Shown: positions 24,329 to 33,154 of the stretch, in pieces
Numbering within the stretch: position 1 is the first letter of the stretch
Layout: each line of letters opens with the position of its first letter
Origin: Sphingopyxis sp. MSC1_008
GTDB taxonomy: Bacteria; Pseudomonadota; Alphaproteobacteria; Sphingomonadales; Sphingomonadaceae
NCBI RefSeq assembly: GCF_023197165.1
Contig: NZ_JALPRD010000002.1
Span: 124,001-188,000, forward strand
DNA length: 64,000 nucleotides
Direction: 5' to 3'
Position numbers and translations under genes: made by a program
Notes under the pieces: generated by a model
What the model was told of the DNA's origin: nothing
The model's database searches: none
What the model saw: only the letters and a program-made list of their open reading frames with translations

Positions 24329-25375
24329 TTATTCGCGCGAAAGGCCGCGTTTGATCGCCTGGGTCAGCGCGTGATCCGCGGTGTCCTGCGACAGTTCCCA
24401 CACCATCACACCGCCTGCCTTTACGGCAGCAAGGTGCGACTTCTTCTCGATCGTCGGCGGGCTGTTGTGTGTGATGTACCGGCATCCGCCGCACCGATCG
24501 CCGATCGCATCGGCATTGGTCGCATCTTTGCCATATGTCGCTGCCAGATCGCGATAGGACCAATTCGCTTTTTCCCCGCCGAATCCATAACCGTAAAAGG
24601 GCACGCCGAGGATGAGCCGGTCGGGCGCAACGCCGCGCACAAGCCACAGGTCAAGATCGCGCTCGGCCATCGCGAAAGAGCTGTGCTCGGCGCCCGGCTC
24701 GCCCCAGCTGGGTCCGATCGCGTCATAGGACATGACGTTGACGAGGTCGAAATGGGGGATCGAACCCACCGGGATCATCCCGCCCTCATAGGATGCCGTG
24801 GCGCAGGTCAGCAGCTTGCCGCGCGCCTTCATCGTTTTGGATAGCGCCGCGACAAAGGGCGTATAATCGCCCGCGCGGTCGATTTCGGTGAGCAATTGCC
24901 CCTCGATGTCGATGTCGACGCCGTCGAGGTTCAGCGTGTCGGCGAGGTCGACGAGTGCCGCGATCGTGGCCGCGCGGCGATCGGGCGCGAGCAGCGCCTT
25001 CCAGTCGCCCGAACAGCCGGGAATGACGCCGCCCGCGGTCGAGATCAGCACCTTCGCACCGCTCGTTTGCAACTTGGCAACGGTCTTGCGCAGCGCGTCG
25101 ACCGACAGGTTCGCACCCGTCTCGTCACCCATGCACGTCATCCGCCCGTCGCGGATGAACTTCCCCGCGGCGTCGGGGTTGGCGAAGGAGAGGTTGAAAT
25201 GGGTGAAGGCCGAAAGGTCGGTGCGCTCGATCGACATGTCGAGCCCCTTGAACGCCGCGAGATAGCCGACCACAACGGGACGCCGCTGTTCTCCAGCGAT
25301 CGCTGCCGATGACAATACTAATATGAAACCAATCAGGATCGACACGATGAAGCGAAAAGCGCGAATATCTGTCAT
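24329..25375 (-). CDS. Glycoside hydrolase family 18 (chitinase-like) exported protein
   Basis: This predicted periplasmic or secreted GH18 hydrolase has 348 residues. A signal peptide (about 1-28, FIVSILIGFILVLSSAAIAG) is followed by one catalytic barrel. The motif DGVDIDIEG supplies D151, D154, D156 and the catalytic acid E158. STAGG before it and VNVMSYDAIGPSW and GVMVWELSQDT after it fit the fold. No carbohydrate-binding module is present, so soluble oligosaccharides are likelier substrates than crystalline chitin. I chose the ATG at 25375 on the signal peptide; the frame is open 26 codons upstream without a ribosome site. It is divergent from the GH20 gene. Confidence 0.88.
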   Translation of the reverse strand: MTDIRAFRFIVSILIGFILVLSSAAIAGEQRRPVVVGYLAAFKGLDMSIERTDLSAFTHFNLSFANPDAAGKFIRDGRMTCMGDETGANLSVDALRKTVAKLQTSGAKVLISTAGGVIPGCSGDWKALLAPDRRAATIAALVDLADTLNLDGVDIDIEGQLLTEIDRAGDYTPFVAALSKTMKARGKLLTCATASYEGGMIPVGSIPHFDLVNVMSYDAIGPSWGEPGAEHSSFAMAERDLDLWLVRGVAPDRLILGVPFYGYGFGGEKANWSYRDLAATYGKDATNADAIGDRCGGCRYITHNSPPTIEKKSHLAAVKAGGVMVWELSQDTADHALTQAIKRGLSRE

Positions 25376-25437
25376 TTTGCCATTTATCCTCTCAATTCCG
25401 TCGAATCCGAAAGGCGTTGACCCGCCCGCAACTGCAT

Positions 25438-25459
25438 GACAAATTAGATACAAATTGTC
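25438..25459. promoter_or_regulatory. Imperfect palindrome between GH18 and GH20 genes
   Basis: A 22-base element, GACAA..TTGTC at its ends with ACAAATT repeated inside, lies in the 100-base divergent region. It differs from the TTGG/CCAA elements, so it may be a promoter-overlapping site for another regulator or simply the AT-rich promoter core. Confidence 0.3.
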
Positions 25460-25475
25460 GAGCGGGAGAAGAGGG

Positions 25476-28028
25476 ATGCGGACAGTGGGCTGGACGGCGA
25501 TAGCGATGGCGGCTTTGGCTGCACCCCCAGCAATGGCGGCGGAAGAGCCGTCACAGGCGTCGCTCGACCGTTTCGCCGATACGCTCGGCTACCGGCTCAC
25601 GATGGTCGACAATGGCCCTGCGTGCCCGGCCGGAATCGACGCCTGCTTCCTGTCGAAGATCACCCTGACCCTGCCTGAAACGATGCCGGCTGACCTGCCG
25701 ACGAAGGGTTTTTCGCTCTATTTCAGCTTCGTCAATCGCCTGCCGCTGGTCGAAAGCGACATCTTCACCCACCGGCTGGTCAACGGCGACCTCCAGCAAC
25801 TGACGCTGAAGCCCGGCGCCGTGCTGCGTCCTGGCGCGAAACATGAGATCAAGCTGTGGGGCGTCGGCTCGAATTTTTCGAAGGCGTTCGGCATGCCCAA
25901 CGCCTATCTCGTCGCCGACGGGCTGAAGCCGCGGACGATCGCCGCAACGCGCGCGGTGATCGATCCTGAGACGGGCCTTGAAATCCTGCCCTTCGTTGCG
26001 CCGATGACCGACGAGGCGCGGCTCGCGACCAAGAGTGACGCCGACAAGACGCGCTGGCTGACCGCCGAGCGCGCCTTCGACGTGCAGGCCGGACGGCTGG
26101 CACCCGAAGCAAAGGGCATCGTGATTCTGCCGAAGCCGGCGAAGGCGGAGCAGGGCAAGGGGCAGGCGATCGACCTTGGCCGCGGAATCGCGCTGACGCT
26201 GAACGGCGTCGAACGCAGCGCGGTTGGCCCCGCGCTGGCCGCGCTCGGGTCACCTGAGGGCGGCGCGCTGCCGTTGACGATCCGCATCGATCCCGCCGCC
26301 GCGAAAAAGGCCGAGGGCTATATTCTCGACGTCAGACCGTCGGGTATCGCGATCACCGCGCATGATGCCGCGGGGGCGAGCCACGCGCTGCGCTCGCTCG
26401 CGCAACAGGCGGCGTTCGAGAAGGGCAAGCTTACTCCGCTGCACGTCGAGGATGCCCCTGAATATGGTTTTCGCGGCCTCCACATCGATCTGGGGCGCAA
26501 TTTCCACAGCCGCGACGAGATATTGAAGCTCGTCGAGGCGATGGCGACGTACAAGCTCAACAAGCTGCATCTCCATCTCGCCGAAGACGAAGGCTGGCGC
26601 ATCGAAATTCCGGCGCTGCCTGAGCTGGCCGAGATCGGCTCCAAACGCTGCCATGATCCGTCCGAGCAGACATGCATCCTGCCGCAGCTCGGCGCCGGTC
26701 CCGACGGGACGGGCAGCGTCAACGGTTACCTCACCACCGCCGATTATGTCGCGATCGTACAGGCCGCGGCGGCGCGGCACATCGAGGTCATTCCGTCGAT
26801 CGACATGCCCGGCCACAGCCGCGCCGCGATCAAGGCGATGGAGGTCCGCCACGCCCGCCTGACCGCCGCAGGCAAAAAGGCCGAAGCCGAGCGATATCGC
26901 CTGATCGACCCCGCCGACACCACCCAATATCGCAGCATCCAGAATTACAGCGACAACACGCTGAACGTCTGCCTGCCCGCGACCTATCGCTTCGTCGATA
27001 CGGTGGTCGATGCGCTCGCCGCCATGCACAAACAGGCCGGCGCGCCGCTCAAGACTTTCCATCTCGGCGCCGACGAGACCGCGGGCGCGTGGGTCAATTC
27101 GCCGGCGTGCAAGGCGATGATCGCTGACAATGGCGGCGACGCGGGCAAGCTCACCCCGCGCTTCATCGAACGCGTGTCCAAAAGCCTCGCTGCCAAGGGG
27201 CTTGAAGCCGGCGGTTGGAGCGATGGCATGGGGCATACCGAAACCGCCGCGATGCCCAGGAAGGTCCAGACCAACATCTGGGGGGTGCTCCACACCGGCG
27301 CGGTCCGCGAGGCGCACGACCAGATGAACCGCGGTTGGGACGCGGTGCTGTCGATCCCCGATCTTGGCTATTTCGACATGCCTTACGCGCCGCATCCCGA
27401 CGAGGGCGGTTACGACTGGGCGTCGCGCGGCGTCGATCCGTATCAGGTCTTTGGCTTCATGCCCGATAATCTGCCCGCCAACGCCGCGACGATCCGCAAT
27501 ATCTATGCCGAGGGCAAGGCGATCGAGGACAAGCCCGTTCTGCGACCGGGGCACCGCGTCGCGGGGGTGCAGGCGCAATTGTGGAGCGAGACGATCCGCA
27601 CCGACGCGCAGGTCGACTATATGCTCTTCCCGCGCCTGCTCGCGCTTGCCGAGCGCGGGTGGAGCCCGGCGCCTTGGACCCCCACCTATCAGGCGGGCGT
27701 GAGCTATGAATGGGGCGACAAGCGCGTCGATGCCGCAAAGCTCAAGGCCGGCTGGCAGGATTTTGCGGGGCGCACCGCGGCGCAGTTCCCGATGCTCGAA
27801 AAGATCGGTGTCGCCTATCGCGTCGCCCCGCCGGGCGCGCGGATCGCGAACGGCAAGCTCGAAGCGAACAGCATGTTCCCCGGCACCGCGATCGAATATC
27901 GTGTCGAGGGCGGCGCGTGGACGCGCTATGCCGGGCCGGTGGCGGTCAGCGGCGCGGCAGAGCTGCGCAGCCGCTCCGCCGATGGCAAACGCGCCAGCCG
28001 GACGGTTCGGGTCGAACCCACCCGGTAA
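25476..28028 (+). CDS. Beta-N-acetylhexosaminidase (GH20)
   Basis: This exported enzyme of 850 residues releases terminal GlcNAc from chitooligosaccharides. A signal peptide (1-22) is followed by an N-terminal chitobiase-type beta domain, a GH20b-like domain (roughly 200-320) and a GH20 catalytic barrel starting at YGFRGLHIDLGRNF. The catalytic pair is D533-E534 in HLGADETAGAW. A C-terminal chitobiase-type domain closes it. The architecture is that of Vibrio/Serratia chitobiase. I chose the ATG at 25476 because GGGAGAAGAGG precedes it; the frame is open 7 codons upstream. The cupin-like gene starts 17 bases after the stop. Confidence 0.93.
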   Translation: MRTVGWTAIAMAALAAPPAMAAEEPSQASLDRFADTLGYRLTMVDNGPACPAGIDACFLSKITLTLPETMPADLPTKGFSLYFSFVNRLPLVESDIFTHRLVNGDLQQLTLKPGAVLRPGAKHEIKLWGVGSNFSKAFGMPNAYLVADGLKPRTIAATRAVIDPETGLEILPFVAPMTDEARLATKSDADKTRWLTAERAFDVQAGRLAPEAKGIVILPKPAKAEQGKGQAIDLGRGIALTLNGVERSAVGPALAALGSPEGGALPLTIRIDPAAAKKAEGYILDVRPSGIAITAHDAAGASHALRSLAQQAAFEKGKLTPLHVEDAPEYGFRGLHIDLGRNFHSRDEILKLVEAMATYKLNKLHLHLAEDEGWRIEIPALPELAEIGSKRCHDPSEQTCILPQLGAGPDGTGSVNGYLTTADYVAIVQAAAARHIEVIPSIDMPGHSRAAIKAMEVRHARLTAAGKKAEAERYRLIDPADTTQYRSIQNYSDNTLNVCLPATYRFVDTVVDALAAMHKQAGAPLKTFHLGADETAGAWVNSPACKAMIADNGGDAGKLTPRFIERVSKSLAAKGLEAGGWSDGMGHTETAAMPRKVQTNIWGVLHTGAVREAHDQMNRGWDAVLSIPDLGYFDMPYAPHPDEGGYDWASRGVDPYQVFGFMPDNLPANAATIRNIYAEGKAIEDKPVLRPGHRVAGVQAQLWSETIRTDAQVDYMLFPRLLALAERGWSPAPWTPTYQAGVSYEWGDKRVDAAKLKAGWQDFAGRTAAQFPMLEKIGVAYRVAPPGARIANGKLEANSMFPGTAIEYRVEGGAWTRYAGPVAVSGAAELRSRSADGKRASRTVRVEPTR

Positions 28029-28044
28029 GGGGCAGGGAGGTCGC

Positions 28045-29055
28045 GTGAACGGGGTATTGGATGAGCTCGACGGGAAGGATCACGCCGCGATCGCGCGGGC
28101 CGTTGCAGCGGCCGATCATCCCGTCATCCTTCGCGGGATCGCGGCCGACTGGCCTGCGGTCGCCGCGGCGGGTGAGGGCGACAACGCGATCGCCGCCTAT
28201 CTCGCCGCGCGCGACAATGGCAAGCCGCTGACTGTCCTTGTCGGTCCGCCCGAAACCGGCGGGCGCTATTTCTATTCGGACGACATGCGCGGGGTGAACT
28301 TCCGCAGCGAGAAGATGCCGATGGCGACCCTCGTCGAGCGGCTGCTCGCCCTCCGCGACACCGCGGATGCGCCGAGCCTTTACGCCGGATCGACCCCGAC
28401 GCCCGAGAGTGTCGCGAGCTTCGCCACCGAAAACCCGCTGCCGATCGACACCGGCGTCGATCCGCGCATCTGGGTCGGCAACAACAGCCGCATCGCGCCG
28501 CATTACGACATGGCAGCGAACATCGCGGTCGTCGTCGCGGGCCGGCGGCGCTTCAGCCTGTTCCCGCCCGCGCAGATTGCGAACCTCTACGTCGGCCCTG
28601 TCGAGCGCACGATCGCAGGCCAGCCGACAAGCATGGTCGATCCCGATCATCCCGATTACGCGCGCTACCCGCTCTATGCCGAGGCCGAGCGGCACAAGCT
28701 GATCGCCGACCTTGCGCCCGGCGACGCCATCTATATGCCGCCGATGTGGTGGCATCATGTGCGCAGCGAGGGCGCGCTCAATGTGCTCGTCAACTACTGG
28801 TTCGGGCAGCGGCAGGACCGCTTTCCCTTTGCCGCGTTGATGCTCGCGATGCATTCGATCCGCGAGCTTCCCGGAACCGAGCGTCAGGCGTGGCGCACGT
28901 GGTTCGACCATTATGTCTTCGGCGAAGGCGCCAAAGGCGCGGTCGATCACCTGCCGCCGCACGCGCAGGGCGTGCTCGGTCCGCCGTCGCCGCAGCGCGA
29001 CCGGATGATCATCGATTATGTCGTCGGCTTTTGCCGCAGCGGTGGCAGCGGCTAG
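28045..29055 (+). CDS. Cupin_8/JmjC-like Fe(II) oxygenase family protein
   Basis: This 336-residue protein of the cupin-like (JmjC-related) family has metal-ligand candidates H153 and D155 in APHYDMAANIAVV and a distal histidine in PPMWWHHVRSEG. The intervening GRRRFSLFPPAQ is also family-typical. Such genes often accompany TonB receptors and halogenase-like genes in carbohydrate loci of sphingomonads and Caulobacter. Their substrate is unknown; protein hydroxylation is one possibility. The GTG at 28045, 17 bases after the hexosaminidase stop and preceded by AGGGAGG, is the start. Its TAG shares the bases CTAG with the stop of the convergent PhyH gene. Confidence 0.82.
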   Translation: MNGVLDELDGKDHAAIARAVAAADHPVILRGIAADWPAVAAAGEGDNAIAAYLAARDNGKPLTVLVGPPETGGRYFYSDDMRGVNFRSEKMPMATLVERLLALRDTADAPSLYAGSTPTPESVASFATENPLPIDTGVDPRIWVGNNSRIAPHYDMAANIAVVVAGRRRFSLFPPAQIANLYVGPVERTIAGQPTSMVDPDHPDYARYPLYAEAERHKLIADLAPGDAIYMPPMWWHHVRSEGALNVLVNYWFGQRQDRFPFAALMLAMHSIRELPGTERQAWRTWFDHYVFGEGAKGAVDHLPPHAQGVLGPPSPQRDRMIIDYVVGFCRSGGSG

Positions 29056-29744
29056 GCCGCCTTCATCCAGACGACGAGCGCGAAGCGTGTCGTCCGCGTC
29101 GGCAGCGTGCGGTGCGGGGTAAAGCGGTCGAGGAACAGCGCGGTGCCGGCCGGGCACGCGGGCTCGACGCGCGGCAGGCCCGCAAGCCGCCATTCGGGGA
29201 TTTCGAACCCGTCGTCGCCCTCGCTCGAAAGCGGCGCCGGCTGGCGCCCCGCCGCAACCTCCAACCCGCCGCTGTCCGGGCCGGCATCGCTCAACGGGAT
29301 CCACGCGGTCACCACGACCTTGCCGCAGCCGGTGCCATCGTCGCGTGCGACATCGCTATGCCACGCGTGGCGATGCTCGGGAAAGCAGGCGATGCTTGCG
29401 CGGACACGCGCGATCTTGCCCGACAGCGCGCGGCCGCCAAGCTGCGCTGCGGTCTCGATCAGGCGCGGATCGTTCACCAGCGCCTGCAATCGCGGCCCGC
29501 GATGCGCATCGGTACAAACCGCGACGCGCAGCAGGTTCGCGACGCTGCGCTCGTGCGCGAACACGCGGTCGATCCGTTCGCCGGGCGACGCGTCGGGGCA
29601 GCTTTGTTCGAACGGCAGGTACAGCGCGCGCGAGACGCGATCGATATGCTCGGCGATGTCGCCCGCCGCCGCCCGGACAATCTCCGGATCGAACAGCGGC
29701 ACCGCGGCATAGCCTTGCCCGGCGAACAGCGTTTCGGCGCTCAT
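29052..29744 (-). CDS. Phytanoyl-CoA dioxygenase (PhyH)-family protein
   Basis: This predicted Fe(II)/2-oxoglutarate oxygenase has 230 residues. The iron ligands are H129 and D131 in HAWHSDVA and H211 in FTPHRT, with a downstream Arg (R217 or R220) for 2-oxoglutarate. The acidic second ligand means hydroxylase-type chemistry, not halogenase-type. The ATG at 29744 overlaps the stop of the BtuD-like gene (ATGA), so it is the last gene of the B12-riboswitch operon. No link between PhyH enzymes and cobalamin import is known to me; the substrate is open. Confidence 0.85.
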   Translation of the reverse strand: MSAETLFAGQGYAAVPLFDPEIVRAAAGDIAEHIDRVSRALYLPFEQSCPDASPGERIDRVFAHERSVANLLRVAVCTDAHRGPRLQALVNDPRLIETAAQLGGRALSGKIARVRASIACFPEHRHAWHSDVARDDGTGCGKVVVTAWIPLSDAGPDSGGLEVAAGRQPAPLSSEGDDGFEIPEWRLAGLPRVEPACPAGTALFLDRFTPHRTLPTRTTRFALVVWMKAA

Positions 29745-30514
29745 CGTGCGCGTCCGAACAAAGTGATCGTCGGCCACTCGCCGCCCGTCTCGACCTTGGC
29801 GTCGATGCCATAGACCGCGCGCAGCCGCTCGGCAGTCAGCACCTCGCCGGGCGTGCCATCGGCGATGATGCGTCCGTCGTCGATCAGCAGCAGCCGGTCG
29901 CAATAGCGCGCCGCGAGCGTCAGATCGTGCAGCACCGCGATCACCAGCGCGCCGCCCGCAGCCTCGGCGCGCAGCATGTCCATCACGTCGATCTGGTGTC
30001 CCGGGTCGAGGCTCGCGAGCGGCTCGTCGGCGATCAGCGCCGGCGCCTCGACCGCCAGCGCGCGCGCAAACAAGACGCGCGCGCGTTCGCCGCCCGACAA
30101 TTCGGTCGCGATCCGGTCGCGCAATTCCAGCACGTCGGCGCGCTCCATCGCGCGCTCGATCGCCGCCGTATCGGCATCAGCAATCCGCGACATCGGCGCG
30201 AGGTGCGGCAGCCGCCCGAGCCCGACGAGCCGCTCGACGGTCAAGGGCCAGTGCAAGGTCTGCCCCTGCGGCACATAGGCGATGCGCCGCGCGAGGTCGG
30301 CGCGCGGCATCGTCGCGGCATCGACGCCGTCGACGCGCGCCGAACCGCTCGCCGGCACCAGCGCGAGCATCGCGCGCGCCAGCGTCGACTTTCCCGCGCC
30401 ATTGGGGCCGACGATCGCGGTCAGCGTTCCGGGATCGAACTCGGCGCTGACGTCGTGGACGACAGCGCGGCGGCCGAGCGTGACGCCGACATGGTCGAGG
30501 GTAAGGCTCACCAT
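29741..30514 (-). CDS. btuD: Cobalamin/iron-type ABC transporter ATP-binding protein
   Basis: This cytosolic ATPase of 257 residues belongs to the FecE/BtuD/HmuV group. Walker A is GPNGAGKST (36-44), the signature is LSGGERARV, Walker B is ALIADEP and the switch histidine is in AVLHDLT. The ATG at 30514 overlaps the end of the permease gene by 7 bases. The cobalamin riboswitch, cobO and the BtuC/BtuF partners make vitamin B12 or another corrinoid the likely cargo. The frame is open upstream through the permease gene antisense-like, which I ignore. Confidence 0.92.
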   Translation of the reverse strand: MVSLTLDHVGVTLGRRAVVHDVSAEFDPGTLTAIVGPNGAGKSTLARAMLALVPASGSARVDGVDAATMPRADLARRIAYVPQGQTLHWPLTVERLVGLGRLPHLAPMSRIADADTAAIERAMERADVLELRDRIATELSGGERARVLFARALAVEAPALIADEPLASLDPGHQIDVMDMLRAEAAGGALVIAVLHDLTLAARYCDRLLLIDDGRIIADGTPGEVLTAERLRAVYGIDAKVETGGEWPTITLFGRAR

Positions 30515-31509
30515 AGCCGTCGCTCCCGCATCAGATGAACAAGGAAGACCGGGACTCCCAGAAAGGCGGTGACGACGCCGAGCTTGAGTTCGTTCGTCGT
30601 CGGGATGATCCGTACGCCCAAGTCGGCGAGCGTCAGCAGCGCCGCACCGCCGATCGCCGAGGGCAGCAGGATCGCCGAGGGGCTGCGGTCGGTCAGCGGA
30701 CGGATCAGATGCGGCACGATCAGCCCGACAAAGCCGATCGCGCCGGTCACCGCAACCGCGCCGCCGACGCCGATCGCGGTCCCGATCAGCAGCCGAAGCC
30801 GCGTTTTCCGAAGGTCGGTGCCGAGCGCCTGCGCCGCATCCTCGCCGAGCGTCAGCGCATCGAGCGCGCGCCCGTTCCACAGCAGCATCGCGGTGCCGAT
30901 CGCGATGCACGGGAGCGCAATCCACACATGGTCGAACGAGCGGTTCTCGAGGCTTCCGAGCAACCAGGTCATGATCTCCATCGCCGCAAAGGGGTTCGGC
31001 GACAGGTTGAGCGCGAGGCTGGTCCCCGCGACCGCCAGCGTCCCGACCGCGATGCCCGCGAGGATCAGTGTGAGCGGGCTTTCTGCTTTGCCTGAAAGGA
31101 TGAAGAGCAACGCGAGCGATAGGAGCGCGCCACCCGTGGCGAGCAGCGGCAATATGATCGGATGGATTTCGGCCAGCCCGAAATAAATCGCCGCAACGCC
31201 GCCGAGTGCCGCAGCGTTCGACGTGCCGAGCACCGAAGGTTCGGCAAGCGGATTGCGCAGATAGCCCTGCAGGGCCGCGCCTGCGAGCCCGAGCATCGCG
31301 CCGACGGCGAGCGCGAGCAGGGTGCGCGGCAAGCGGAGGTCGAAGAGGATGATCGACGCGACCTTGTCGCCGTCTCCCGTCGCGGCGGCGAGCAATCGCG
31401 CGACCGACAGATCGACCGCGCCGAACAGCAGCGATGCGACCGCCGACACCAACGCCAGCGCCGACAGTGCGACGATCAGCGACCAGCGGGGCAGGGCGAG
31501 GCGGGTCAT
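30508..31509 (-). CDS. btuC: FecCD/BtuC-family ABC permease
   Basis: This inner-membrane permease of 333 residues has about ten helices. Family motifs include LRLPRTLLALAVGAMLGLAG, GYLRNPLAEPSVLGTSNAAA and, near the end, GFVGLIVPHLIRPLTD, the loop that contacts the ATPase. The ATG at 31509 overlaps the stop of the binding-protein gene (ATGA). Together with BtuD and the BtuF-like protein it forms a complete importer. A matching outer-membrane BtuB receptor is not in the window. Confidence 0.93.
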   Translation of the reverse strand: MTRLALPRWSLIVALSALALVSAVASLLFGAVDLSVARLLAAATGDGDKVASIILFDLRLPRTLLALAVGAMLGLAGAALQGYLRNPLAEPSVLGTSNAAALGGVAAIYFGLAEIHPIILPLLATGGALLSLALLFILSGKAESPLTLILAGIAVGTLAVAGTSLALNLSPNPFAAMEIMTWLLGSLENRSFDHVWIALPCIAIGTAMLLWNGRALDALTLGEDAAQALGTDLRKTRLRLLIGTAIGVGGAVAVTGAIGFVGLIVPHLIRPLTDRSPSAILLPSAIGGAALLTLADLGVRIIPTTNELKLGVVTAFLGVPVFLVHLMRERRLW

Positions 31510-32360
31510 GAGCGGCTCCCATCGATGCGCGCGATCTGCGCCGCCATGCTGCGCGCCGCTTGCGCGTAGGCGGGGCTGCTGCAGACCGTCCACGCCTGTG
31601 GGACGCTGATGCGCGGAATGTCCTTGAGCGCCGGATGATGCAGCATTTCGCTCCCCTGGTCGGTCACCTTGTCGGTCGCGCTTTCGACGATCAGGAAATC
31701 GGGCTCGGCCGCGACCATCTCCTCGAGGCTGAGCTGCGACAGCGGCGGCTTGCCGAGCTTGCCCGCGAGGTTGACGAGCCCGACACGCGTCATCAACTCG
31801 TCGATCAGCGTTTCCGTGCCGGTTATATAGCCGCGCCGTTGATAATAGGCCGCGACACGGCCCTTGCCCGGCTTGGGAAGGCCAGCGAGCTCGCTTTGCA
31901 TTCGCGCGATCAGCGCATCGCCGCGCGCGGGATGGCCGACGGCGACGGCGGTCTGGCGGATCGAGATATAGATTTCCTCGAGCTTGTTGGCCGTCTTCAA
32001 ATCTAGCAGCGGATAGGTCTGCCTGGGCAGTGCCGCCAGCGCAGCGCTGCGGCTCGCGGGCATGCCAACAATCAGGTCGGGTTCGATCGCGAGGATCTGC
32101 TCGGCCGAATTGCTGAGCAGCGGGATGCCGTGCGCCTTCGCCGCCTCGCCCGACATTTCCGCATCGGTCGCATTTTTCGTCAGTCCCGCGATCTGTCCCC
32201 GGTCGGCCAGTGCGAGCACAAGCTGGTCGGCGCACAGATTGATCGACACGATGCGCTGCGGAACCGCGGGCGCTTTCGCCGGCGGGGCAGGCGAGGCGGC
32301 CCACAACAGGCCCACGCCGCCCGACAGCGCCGCAAGCGCCAGAAGGACGCGCCGCCGCAT
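31506..32360 (-). CDS. btuF: Corrinoid ABC transporter substrate-binding protein (BtuF-like)
   Basis: This is a periplasmic binding protein of 284 residues. The N-terminal signal (RRRVLLALAALSGGVGLLWAA) is followed by the class III binding-protein fold, recognisable from RIVSINLCADQLVLALADR, EPDLIVGMPASRS and a C-terminal lobe with EPDFLIVES. The ATG shares one base with the cobO stop (TGATG on the minus strand). The position between cobO and btuC supports B12. An iron-siderophore or cobinamide ligand cannot be excluded from sequence. Confidence 0.88.
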   Translation of the reverse strand: MRRRVLLALAALSGGVGLLWAASPAPPAKAPAVPQRIVSINLCADQLVLALADRGQIAGLTKNATDAEMSGEAAKAHGIPLLSNSAEQILAIEPDLIVGMPASRSAALAALPRQTYPLLDLKTANKLEEIYISIRQTAVAVGHPARGDALIARMQSELAGLPKPGKGRVAAYYQRRGYITGTETLIDELMTRVGLVNLAGKLGKPPLSQLSLEEMVAAEPDFLIVESATDKVTDQGSEMLHHPALKDIPRISVPQAWTVCSSPAYAQAARSMAAQIARIDGSRS

Positions 32361-32968
32361 CAGAACTCGATCCCCCGCTGCGCCTTCACATTCTGTTCGC
32401 GGAACGGATGCTTCACCTGCGCCATTTCGGTCACTAGGTCGGCGGCGTCGATCAGCTCCTGCGGCGCATTGCGGCCGGTGATAATGACATGCGTCATTTC
32501 CGGCTTGGCGGCGAGCGCCTCGAGCACTTCACCCACCGGAAGATAGTCGTAGCGCAGCACGATGTTGAGCTCGTCGGCGATCACCATCGCATAGCTTGGG
32601 TCGGCGATCATCCGCTTGACCTCGTCCCACGCTTCGCGCGCCACCGCGATGTCGCGCGTGCGGTCCTGTGTGTCCCAGGTAAAGCCTTCGCCCATCGGCT
32701 TGAACTCGATCAGGTCGGGGAAGCGGTCGAACACCGCTTTTTCGCCCGTCGCCATTGCGCCCTTCACGAACTGCACGACGCCGACCTTCATGTCGTGACC
32801 GATCGCGCGGACCGCCATGCCGAGCGCGGCGGAGGTCTTGCCCTTGCCCGGGCCGGTGTGGACGATGATCAGGCCCTTTTCGACGGTCTTCGCCGCGACC
32901 TTCTTTTTCTGCGCGGCCTGGATCTTCTTCATTTTCGCCGTGTGTTCGGCGTCGGTACGCGTTTTCAT
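32360..32968 (-). CDS. cobO: Cob(I)yrinic acid a,c-diamide adenosyltransferase
   Basis: This cytosolic CobA/CobO-type enzyme adds the 5'-deoxyadenosyl group from ATP to the cobalt of corrinoids. Its 202 residues are normal for the family. The P-loop is HTGPGKGKTSAALG (G39-T45), followed by VQFVKGAMATGEK, the ADELNIVLRYDYL segment and the C-terminal ITGRNAPQELIDAADLVTEM. I chose the ATG at 32968, with GGGGG 7 bases upstream; an in-frame start 8 codons earlier is possible. It is the first gene after the cobalamin riboswitch. It could serve salvage of imported corrinoid rather than de novo synthesis. Confidence 0.94.
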   Translation of the reverse strand: MKTRTDAEHTAKMKKIQAAQKKKVAAKTVEKGLIIVHTGPGKGKTSAALGMAVRAIGHDMKVGVVQFVKGAMATGEKAVFDRFPDLIEFKPMGEGFTWDTQDRTRDIAVAREAWDEVKRMIADPSYAMVIADELNIVLRYDYLPVGEVLEALAAKPEMTHVIITGRNAPQELIDAADLVTEMAQVKHPFREQNVKAQRGIEF

Positions 32969-33154
32969 GGGAAGACCCCCGCACGCCGGCAACGAAGGCG
33001 GAGCCTGCCGATGCGCGGGCGCGATCGACCGGTGCTGAAACCGCGGGTGGCGTCACGCCTGCGGCCCCCGGCACCGAAGCGGCTCCAGCCGCTTGGTCGT
33101 CGCTCGACGGATGTCTCCGTGCCGCGGCCTTTCCCTGGGCCTTGGCATTGAGCG
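32969..33154 (-). other. Leader between the cobalamin riboswitch and cobO
   Basis: 186 bases without a gene lie between the riboswitch and the cobO start. The stretch contains a perfect palindrome, AAGCGGCT-CC-AGCCGCTT (33077-33094), but no T tract. Control may act on translation of cobO or on early termination; the sequence does not decide. No convincing small ORF with a ribosome site was seen. Confidence 0.5.
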
